Positions 1 through 5,854 of a DNA stretch of 6,415 nucleotides are shown one piece after another. Source of the DNA: an uncultured Halieaceae bacterium. GTDB lineage: Bacteria; Pseudomonadota; Gammaproteobacteria; Pseudomonadales; Halieaceae. The position numbers and the translations under genes were made by a program. The notes beneath the pieces were generated by a model. It was not told where the DNA came from. It saw only the letters and a program-made list of their open reading frames with translations, and ran no database searches. Within the stretch, counting starts at the first letter, position 1. Each line of letters opens with the position of its first letter. The DNA is taken from contig CALINF010000215.1 of NCBI GenBank assembly GCA_938045215.1, forward strand, positions 1 through 6,415, in the 5' to 3' direction.

Positions 1-1656
1 GCGCCCTCGACACTGGCTTTATCGGCAACTGCGGCTGAACTGGCCGATGCCTGTCTGGCTTTGCAAGATAGCGATGATGCGCTGTGCGTTAACGGAAGCT
101 GGGCGCAAGCCGGCGGCTCCGAGTTTGGCGCACGCATAGAATCGCTCACTGTCGCTCGCTGGGTGCCAGTTCTAACAGGTGTGATATCAGGTGAGCTCAG
201 TGGGAGCCTCGCCGCCGATGGCCAGCTTCGAGGTAGCACGGTGGTGCGCATGAGTGACGGAACGCTTGAGGTGCCGTTAGAGTCGGGCAGTCAACTGCTA
301 CAGCATGGCGGAGGGTCAATCGAGGCCACTGTCGATCAGCGTGGTTTGATGGCCCAGGCAGAGCTTGCTGCGCCCCAGGACGGCACGCTTCAGGCCGATG
401 TGTCGATACCAGGGCTGTCTACACTACCGCTGGTTGATACGCAGCCTGTTACGGGTCGCATAGTGGCAGAGCTACCAGACCTGGTGGGACTCGCTGCGTG
501 GCTACCGGAGGTGTCCTCAGTCGCTGGAGCCTTGAAGGCCAACTTGGTGTTGGCGGGCTCCATAGCCAAACCGGAACTGCGCGGCGATTTTGCGCTAACC
601 GATGGTGCAGCAGAAATCCCTGTTGCGGGTATCTCACTACGCAACATCGCTGTGAACGCTGTCACTGACCCGTCCGCACCCGAGCGCATCGCACTCACAG
701 GGGGGCTCGACTCCGGTGAGGGTCGCCTCGAGTTGTTGGGTGAGGTGGACATGGTCAAAAGTACAGTGGACCTAAATCTGACCGGCGATAGATTGCTGGT
801 GTTCAATACCCGCGATGCCAGGGTTGTGCTCGCTCCCAATGTCGATATCGATTGGAAAGATGAGACTCTTGTTCTGCGTGGTGACATAAGTATTCCGCGC
901 GCCGATATCACGCCCAAGCTTTCCTTGAGCCAGTCAGCCCAGACCGACAATGGCGGCGCTGTAGAGTCTGTGGGTCAAGCGGTTGTAGCGTCCCCCGACG
1001 TGGTCATCGTGAATGGGTCTATCGACCTCCCCGATAGTGGAACACCAACTGCAGCGCCGGTGAAGATAGACAGTCAGTTGCGTCTGCTACTGGGCGATCG
1101 CGTTCGTATCAGCTCACTGGGTTTTAACAGCCGTATCACCGGTAACGTGCTGTTTAGCAATACCCCCGATCAGGTTGATCTTATTCCGACTGCCAATGGC
1201 AGTTTCTCGATTGAAGATGGCACCTTCCGCGCTTTTGGCCAGGACCTTGAAATCGAAGAGGGTCGGATTCTCTTCGCCAACGTGCCGGCCACCGAGCCAG
1301 AGTTGAACCTGCGCGCGGTGCGCTGGATAGACAACGATCCCGAGGTCTCGGCTGCGGGTGTTCAGCTAACCGGCCCGGTGACCGCGCCGGAGCTTGAACT
1401 GTTTTCTCGACCGCAACTGGACGCCAGCGAGATTCAATCCTACCTGCTCACTGGCCGCTCCGCTGGTGATCGCGACAGTGTGCTGAGCATCGGCACCTAT
1501 GTCAGCCGACGCGTGTATGTGGGGTATGGCTACAACCTGCTTGAGTCCACAAGTGAATTCAATTCACTGTTTAGCATCACGCCGCGATATGGCGTGAGCG
1601 CCAATGTGGGTGAAGCCGACAACAACATCAACCTGACAGTGACTTTTGAACATTAG
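1..1656 (+). CDS. tamB: TamB-like translocation/assembly module protein, C-terminal part (5' end outside window)
   Basis: This is the C-terminal 551 residues of a TamB (DUF490/AsmA-like) protein. The frame is open to the first base of the window, so a TTG at 61 is not a real start. TamB proteins are anchored in the inner membrane, span the periplasm as a long hydrophobic-grooved beta-structure, and work with TamA in outer-membrane protein assembly and lipid transport. Seen here: repetitive beta-rich sequence throughout; a cysteine pair at window codons 18 and 29 followed by G-x-W, which I recall as typical of the family; and the conserved C-terminal DUF490 region. That region includes GTFRAFGQDLEIEEGRILF from codon 407, the AGVQLTGPVTAPELELFSRP stretch, an ASEIQSYLLTGR motif near codons 475-486, and a final block with RRVYVGYGYNL. 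The protein ends in LTVTFEH, lacking the aromatic last residue usual in many homologues. It runs straight into tamA, which indicates co-transcription. Family confidence is high; the N-terminal anchor cannot be seen. Confidence 0.9.
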   Translation, partial: APSTLALSATAAELADACLALQDSDDALCVNGSWAQAGGSEFGARIESLTVARWVPVLTGVISGELSGSLAADGQLRGSTVVRMSDGTLEVPLESGSQLLQHGGGSIEATVDQRGLMAQAELAAPQDGTLQADVSIPGLSTLPLVDTQPVTGRIVAELPDLVGLAAWLPEVSSVAGALKANLVLAGSIAKPELRGDFALTDGAAEIPVAGISLRNIAVNAVTDPSAPERIALTGGLDSGEGRLELLGEVDMVKSTVDLNLTGDRLLVFNTRDARVVLAPNVDIDWKDETLVLRGDISIPRADITPKLSLSQSAQTDNGGAVESVGQAVVASPDVVIVNGSIDLPDSGTPTAAPVKIDSQLRLLLGDRVRISSLGFNSRITGNVLFSNTPDQVDLIPTANGSFSIEDGTFRAFGQDLEIEEGRILFANVPATEPELNLRAVRWIDNDPEVSAAGVQLTGPVTAPELELFSRPQLDASEIQSYLLTGRSAGDRDSVLSIGTYVSRRVYVGYGYNLLESTSEFNSLFSITPRYGVSANVGEADNNINLTVTFEH

Positions 1657-3577
1657 CGTGCGCCTCGGCGAACCAACGAAGCCACTATCTGGTATCACCA
1701 GCTGGATGGTTGTGGCCAGTTTACTGTTAGCTGTAGCGATGCCCGCATTCGCTGAAACATCGCTTGAGGTAAAAATCTCCGGACTATCGGGAGAAGCGTT
1801 GGAGAACGTCAAAGCATCGCTGGGACTTTGGCAACGGCGCCAGGATGAAACGCTTACGCGCAAAAAAATACAGCAACTGTACGCAGATGCACCTGTGGAG
1901 ATTCGTCGGGCGTTAGAACCTTTTGGTTATTACCAACCCACGATCACACCGCAACTGAGTAAACCGCAGCAGGCCGAGATGCCATGGCGTACGAGTTTTG
2001 GTATTGATGCCGGTCAGGCGATCCCGATTGAGGTCGTCAGTATTGGATTTCGCGGCGAAGCGGAGCACTTTGCTGACCTCGACGAGCTGGCGAGCCAGTG
2101 GCCACTGCACGAAGGTGATCCTCTGGATCACAGGCGCTACACGGCGGCCAAGCGTGACCTGTTAGCGAGCATACGGGAGCGCGGTTTTCTGGACGCGCAA
2201 TACGCAGAAAGTCGTGTGGAAGTCGATGTTTCACGTTATATGGCATCGATCAATCTCGTGGTAGAGACAGGGCCTCGCTATGAGTTTGGATCGATAACAT
2301 TTGTGCAGCAGCAGTTCGCACCAGAGTACCTGGCCAGGTATCTCGTGCTCGAAAGTGGTCAGCCCTACAATCAGTCCGCGCTATCGCGCCAGCGCAGCGT
2401 GTTGAGCCGGAGCGGGTACTTTGAAGAGGTCGTTATAGAAACGGATGAGCCCGAGGTTGGCTCTCCCCATGCGATACCCTTGCAGATTCGCCTGGAGCCC
2501 AGTAAGGCCAATCGCTATCGTGGTCGGCTGGGTTGGGGTTCTGACACCGACTTCGGCGTTCAGGCTGATTGGACCCGCCGCTACATTGGGCGTCAGGGAC
2601 ATCGTTTCAATCTGGGCGGCGCACTGGTGCAGGATCGAGACCGCATCGCCGGCGACCTCAATTACACCATCCCCCTTAATCCACTGACTGGCAGCGCGAT
2701 ACAACTGGGTGCGCGTCACGAGAGTAAAGATCTGACCTATCAGGACGTCGAACTCGACCAGGGCGGTGATACGAGGATCGCTACCAATATCCTGTCGCTC
2801 ACATGGGAAGCCCCCGATTTTACCTGGCTCGATTTTGAACTGCAGCGTTCGATAAGCCTCGGGCTGGTGGGTGAGACCTACGATGTGTTCGAAGTGCTTT
2901 TTGGCCATCTACCCAAGAGCTCGCAGGAGATTATCATCGACACCATTGGCCGTAAGGATTACGACACACTAGCACCCGACTTTGAAGCGATAGTTGCAGA
3001 TATGAGTGTGACGCTTCGTCGCGCCAATGATCCTCTGTTTATTCGCCGCGGTGACTATCTCAAGTTACAACTGTTGGGCTCAGACGAAAGTCTGGGTAGT
3101 AACATCAGCTTCTGGCAGGCAAGACTCAATACATGGAATATCTGGCCGATTGGCGACAGTGGCCGCTTTCTTGCTCGTACTGCGCTGGGCTACAGTGACG
3201 CTCAGAGCCGCAATGTGCTGAGTGTAAATTTCAACCAGATGCCAGAGTACTTCGAGTTTCGCGCGGGCGGTGCGCGCAGCGTGCGAGGTTATCAGTTTGA
3301 AACGCTGTTTCCCGGCGATGCGATTACCGGCGGCAAGCATCAGATAGTGGGCAGCGTTGAATATGAACATGAAATTATTCCCGACTGGAGCGCTGCCGTG
3401 TTTCTGGATGCCGGCGATGCGTTTAACGACTATTCCAACTTCGATGAAAAACTGGGTGCGGGTATCGGCGTACGCTGGCGTTCACCGGTAGGCGTGGCGC
3501 GCATCGACGTGGGCTTTCCCCTGGACGATGCCGACGATGCCTTTCAGATCTACATTACCGTTGGGCCAGAGTTCTGA
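1646..3577 (+). CDS. tamA: TamA, outer-membrane Omp85-family assembly factor
   Basis: TamA is the outer-membrane half of the translocation and assembly module: periplasmic POTRA domains followed by a 16-stranded Omp85 barrel. An in-frame TGA at 1640-1642 limits the start to TTG 1646 (643 aa, overlapping tamB by 11 bases), GTG 1658 (one base after the tamB stop) or ATG 1706. None has a clear Shine-Dalgarno, and 1658 is as plausible as 1646. All keep a signal peptide with hydrophobic core VVASLLLAVAMPAFA and probable cleavage after residue 36 (AFA/E). POTRA domains lie at about 37-115, 125-209 and 212-280; the third contains the GSITF and LSRSGYFEEV elements. The barrel follows from about 285. 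It has the conserved loop-6 motif VRGY at 546-549 and a terminal beta-signal ending in phenylalanine (VGPEF). The protein is longer than E. coli TamA (577 aa), partly through a loop at about 412-449. Translation is probably coupled to tamB. The main alternative is a general Omp85/BamA-like protein, which the adjacent tamB makes unlikely. Confidence 0.93.
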   Translation: MNISVRLGEPTKPLSGITSWMVVASLLLAVAMPAFAETSLEVKISGLSGEALENVKASLGLWQRRQDETLTRKKIQQLYADAPVEIRRALEPFGYYQPTITPQLSKPQQAEMPWRTSFGIDAGQAIPIEVVSIGFRGEAEHFADLDELASQWPLHEGDPLDHRRYTAAKRDLLASIRERGFLDAQYAESRVEVDVSRYMASINLVVETGPRYEFGSITFVQQQFAPEYLARYLVLESGQPYNQSALSRQRSVLSRSGYFEEVVIETDEPEVGSPHAIPLQIRLEPSKANRYRGRLGWGSDTDFGVQADWTRRYIGRQGHRFNLGGALVQDRDRIAGDLNYTIPLNPLTGSAIQLGARHESKDLTYQDVELDQGGDTRIATNILSLTWEAPDFTWLDFELQRSISLGLVGETYDVFEVLFGHLPKSSQEIIIDTIGRKDYDTLAPDFEAIVADMSVTLRRANDPLFIRRGDYLKLQLLGSDESLGSNISFWQARLNTWNIWPIGDSGRFLARTALGYSDAQSRNVLSVNFNQMPEYFEFRAGGARSVRGYQFETLFPGDAITGGKHQIVGSVEYEHEIIPDWSAAVFLDAGDAFNDYSNFDEKLGAGIGVRWRSPVGVARIDVGFPLDDADDAFQIYITVGPEF

Positions 3578-3611
3578 GCGATCACCGCTGGTTGCGATGA
3601 TCGCGTCAGAA
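3572..3611 (+). terminator. Imperfect 13-bp hairpin at the end of tamA, candidate terminator
   Basis: TTCTGAGCGATCA (3572-3584) pairs with TGATCGCGTCAGAA (3598-3611), giving 13 base pairs with one bulged G at 3605 and a 13-base loop. The stem includes the last sense codon and stop codon of tamA. The downstream bases (tgtgagtgttggtt) are only moderately T-rich, so this is not a textbook intrinsic terminator. Its position between convergent genes supports a role in ending or stabilising the tamA transcript. On the opposite strand no T-tract follows, so a bidirectional role is less likely. Confidence 0.5.
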
Positions 3612-3612
3612 T

Positions 3613-3640
3613 GTGAGTGTTGGTTAACTGGACAGCTCAC
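3613..3640. repeat. Second small inverted repeat in the convergent intergenic gap
   Basis: GTGAGTGT (3613-3620) can pair with ACAGCTCAC (3632-3640), giving 8 base pairs with one bulged G and an 11-base loop containing GTTAAC. It sits one base after the tamA hairpin and 13 bases beyond the 3' end of the symporter gene on the other strand. It could be a 3'-end stabiliser or a weak terminator for the minus-strand operon, but no T-run follows in either direction. It may also be chance. Confidence 0.3.
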
Positions 3641-3653
3641 TGACAGAGCAGCG

Positions 3654-5396
3654 TTAGTTTGGACGCGAATGCAGATGCGTTTCTGAACTGCCGATAGGCA
3701 GTCGAATATTGTCGACCAGATCCTGCACCTCTTGTGGGGGCGCCTGGGTAACGCGCGTGACGACGAACGCGACGCCAAAATTAACGATAGCACCGACCAC
3801 GCCGAACGCGTTGGGTTCGATACCCAGAAACCAGTTTTCTGGCATCTCGCCAAGGAACGCAGTTCCCGGTATAAACATGATGCCCTTGTGCTGAAAAACG
3901 TAGAAGAGGGTGACGCCAATGCCTCCCAGCATTCCGGCTATAGCCGCTTCTTTAGTGGTTCGTCTGGAGAAGATGCCCATCATCAGCGCGGGAAAAATAG
4001 ATGAGGCAGCAAGCCCGAAGGCCAGTGCCACGGTTCCTGCGGCAAAGCCAGGCGGATTGAGACCAAGATAGCCCGCTCCCAGTACCGCCAATGTCATTGC
4101 AACGCGACTGGCCAAGAGTTCTCGCTTCTCGGAGATGCCGGGCATTACAATGCCTTTCAGAAGATCGTGAGAGATGGCCGAAGCAATAGCCAGCAGCAGG
4201 CCAGCTGCGGTAGACAAAGCGGCGGCCAGACCCCCTGCAGCGACAAGCGCGATAACCCAGTTGGGCAGGCGCGCAATCTCGGGATTGGCAAGCACCAGGA
4301 TATCGTTGTCTATCTTCACCATTTCATTGCGCTGCTGATCGGCGCTGTACTGAATCAGTCCGTCGTCGTTCTTGTCTTCGTGCTGCAACAGTCCCGTTTT
4401 CTCCCATGTTCTGAACCACTGTGGCCGCTGTTCGTAAGCGAGATATTGACCCGGCTCCGGCTCAATGGTCTCCATCAGGTTCAGTCGCGCCATTGCGGCA
4501 ACGGCAGGCGCTGTGGTGTAGAGAATGGCAATGAATACCAGTGCCCAGCCAGCGGAGCTGCGCGCATCTTTCACTTTGGGTACGGTAAAAAAGCGAATGA
4601 TCACGTGCGGTAATCCTGCGGTGCCGATCATCAGAGACAGGGTGAAGGCAAACATATTGAGACCAGACAAGCGCGTGTCCGTGGTGTATTCCTTAAAGCC
4701 AAGGTCAGTCACGATAAGATCGAGACGATCGAGCAGGTAGGTGTCGGAGCCAATCAAGGTGCTACCCAGTCCGAGTTGCGGTATTGGGTTGGCGGTCAGC
4801 TGCAGGCTGATAAAAATGGCAGGAATAGTGAAGGCCGTTATCAGTACGCAATACTGCGCAATCTGCGTGTACGTTATCCCTTTCATTCCGCCCAGTACTG
4901 CGTAGAACAGCACGATAACCATGCCGATGTAGAGTCCTGTGTCGTAGTCCACTTCAAGGAAGCGAGAGAAGGCCACGCCCACGCCTTTCATTTGGCCGAT
5001 CACATAAGTCACTGAACAGATAATCAGGCATAGCACGGCAACAGCGCGAGCGGTCTTGGAGTAGAAGCGATCGCCAATGAACTCAGGCACGGTGAATTTG
5101 CCGTATTTGCGCAGGTACGGGGCCAGTAGCATAGCCAGAATGACATAACCTCCGGTCCAGCCCATCAGAAACACGGAGCCGCCATAGCCCATAAAAGCAA
5201 TCAGTCCGGCCATAGAGATGAACGAGGCAGCAGACATCCAGTCGGCCGCGGTTGCCATACCATTGGCTACAGGGTGTATATGACTCCCTGCCACGTAGAA
5301 GTCCTCAGTAGAGCTGGCGCGGGCCCAGAAAGCGATGCCTATATACAGCGCAAACGTTGCGCCAACGACGAGATAGATCAGTGTTTGCAGCTCCAT
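3654..5396 (-). CDS. Sodium:solute symporter large subunit, VC_2705 family (SSS/ActP-like)
   Basis: This is a 580-aa inner-membrane transporter of the sodium:solute symporter family. It resembles acetate permease ActP but belongs to the subfamily paired with a DUF4212 small subunit. Such proteins couple sodium entry to uptake of an organic solute; the substrate cannot be read from sequence. About 13 membrane segments are visible, beginning at 4-25. Family hallmarks are HPVANGMATAADWMSAASF near 40-60, GLPH at 261-264 followed by RFFTVPKVKDARSS, and the STAAGLLLAIASAISHDL helix at 395-412, which in this fold supplies sodium-site hydroxyls. An acidic insert at about 308-378 lies between the segments near 283-306 and 380-403. 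The positive-inside rule puts it in the periplasm. It contains an EF-hand-like loop (341-352). The ATG shares one base with the stop of the small-subunit gene, so translation is probably coupled. Automated annotation as acetate permease would be over-specific. Confidence 0.92.
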   Translation of the reverse strand: MELQTLIYLVVGATFALYIGIAFWARASSTEDFYVAGSHIHPVANGMATAADWMSAASFISMAGLIAFMGYGGSVFLMGWTGGYVILAMLLAPYLRKYGKFTVPEFIGDRFYSKTARAVAVLCLIICSVTYVIGQMKGVGVAFSRFLEVDYDTGLYIGMVIVLFYAVLGGMKGITYTQIAQYCVLITAFTIPAIFISLQLTANPIPQLGLGSTLIGSDTYLLDRLDLIVTDLGFKEYTTDTRLSGLNMFAFTLSLMIGTAGLPHVIIRFFTVPKVKDARSSAGWALVFIAILYTTAPAVAAMARLNLMETIEPEPGQYLAYEQRPQWFRTWEKTGLLQHEDKNDDGLIQYSADQQRNEMVKIDNDILVLANPEIARLPNWVIALVAAGGLAAALSTAAGLLLAIASAISHDLLKGIVMPGISEKRELLASRVAMTLAVLGAGYLGLNPPGFAAGTVALAFGLAASSIFPALMMGIFSRRTTKEAAIAGMLGGIGVTLFYVFQHKGIMFIPGTAFLGEMPENWFLGIEPNAFGVVGAIVNFGVAFVVTRVTQAPPQEVQDLVDNIRLPIGSSETHLHSRPN

Positions 5397-5677
5397 CAGT
5401 GATCTTCCTCGTCGTGCTCCTCTACATGGAACTCCTTGTCCAGCGCCGCCATCCTTCTGGCGTAGTAGAAAATGAGGATCACGAAAACATAGATGGACCC
5501 CTGTTGGGCGAACCAGAACCCCAGTTTATATCCGCCTATCCTGAACTGGTTGAGGACATCAACCAGGATGATGCCAAAACCAAAGCTGACAATGAACCAG
5601 ATGATCAAAAGCTTGATCATCAACGACACGTTACGACGCCAGTATTCCTCCGCCTGTTCTTCAGAGAGCTGGGACAT
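5396..5677 (-). CDS. DUF4212 small subunit of the sodium:solute symporter
   Basis: This 93-aa protein matches the DUF4212 / putative sodium symporter small-subunit family, which is almost always encoded just before a VC_2705-type large subunit. Two hydrophobic segments are visible, at about 18-41 (MIKLLIIWFIVSFGFGIILV) and 59-75 (GSIYVFVILIFYYARRM). They are preceded by a family-typical EEYWRRNVSLM start and joined by a short loop with FRIGGYKLGFWFAQQGS. The C-terminus is hydrophilic and strongly acidic (HVEEHDEEDH). It is presumably an integral inner-membrane partner that assembles with or stabilises the large subunit; its exact job is not established to my knowledge. The stop codon overlaps the large-subunit ATG by one base. 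ATG 5677 is chosen because a strong ribosome binding site precedes it. Length is normal for the family. Confidence 0.92.
   Translation of the reverse strand: MSQLSEEQAEEYWRRNVSLMIKLLIIWFIVSFGFGIILVDVLNQFRIGGYKLGFWFAQQGSIYVFVILIFYYARRMAALDKEFHVEEHDEEDH
5404..5410 (-). promoter_or_regulatory. Ribosome binding site of the symporter large subunit
   Basis: GAGGAAG on the minus strand lies 7 bases before the ATG at 5396, inside the last codons of the small-subunit gene. It supports this start and suggests the large subunit can be initiated efficiently as well as by coupling. Confidence 0.75.
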
Positions 5678-5680
5678 ATT

Positions 5681-5688
5681 TCACCTTC
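5681..5688 (-). promoter_or_regulatory. Ribosome binding site of the small subunit
   Basis: GAAGGTGA on the minus strand ends three bases before the ATG at 5677, matching the Shine-Dalgarno core. It is preceded by an A-rich leader (ccaataaaaataaatcaatc, about 5689-5708), of the kind that can aid ribosome loading. Together these fix the start of the small-subunit gene. Confidence 0.75.
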
Positions 5689-5768
5689 GATTGATTTATT
5701 TTTATTGGCTTGCCGCTGCGCTTTTCGCCAGCAGTACAGCACCAGCGTGATCGTTCATCTAGATACGC

Positions 5769-5796
5769 AGGATACTGTGGTGCGCAGTCATGGCAA
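5769..5796 (-). promoter_or_regulatory. Candidate sigma70 promoter for the symporter operon
   Basis: On the minus strand, TTGCCA (5791-5796, 5 of 6 matches to the -35 consensus) and TATCCT (5769-5774, 4 of 6 to the -10) are separated by 16 bases. Transcription would start near 5762 and leave a leader of about 85 bases. The gap of 177 bases to the upstream gene makes a separate promoter plausible. This is pattern matching only, and such matches occur by chance. Confidence 0.35.
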
Positions 5797-5854
5797 ACCA
5801 GAATCTGTGCTTGTTCTCCTCTTGCTCGTGATTAGCGCAAGAGACGAAGCGAGT

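Larger units (their letters stand above)
5678..5854. other. Intergenic region between the M14-family gene and the symporter operon
   Basis: This 177-base gap lies between two co-oriented minus-strand genes. It holds the ribosome binding site, A-rich leader and candidate promoter of the symporter operon. Near its right end is a 7-bp inverted repeat, CTCTTGC (5819-5825) with GCAAGAG (5837-5843) and an 11-base loop, placed 12 bases after the stop of the upstream gene. That repeat lacks a T-run on either strand, so it is at best a weak or factor-assisted terminator. No small gene with a convincing ribosome binding site was seen. Confidence 0.5.

Noticed and set aside
61..63. TTG as the start of the tamB-like gene
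   Set aside because: The same frame is open and TamB-like back to base 1, including the first conserved cysteine at codon 18, so the gene simply enters from the left.
390..950. 186-aa open frame on the minus strand inside tamB
   Set aside because: It is antisense to the strongly recognisable tamB frame, is rich in Ser/Arg/Pro as expected of a GC-driven shadow frame, and matches no family I know.
2381..2908. 175-aa minus-strand open frame inside tamA
   Set aside because: It mirrors the TamA coding sequence, has no domain, and sits wholly within a conserved gene.
3482..3919. 145-aa minus-strand open frame spanning the tamA end and the symporter end
   Set aside because: It overlaps conserved coding sequence on both sides and crosses the hairpins; no ribosome binding site or family resemblance was seen.
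5689..5708. T-rich run on the plus strand as a terminator
   Set aside because: No plus-strand gene ends nearby and no stable stem precedes it. On the transcribed minus strand it is an A-rich leader before the small-subunit gene.
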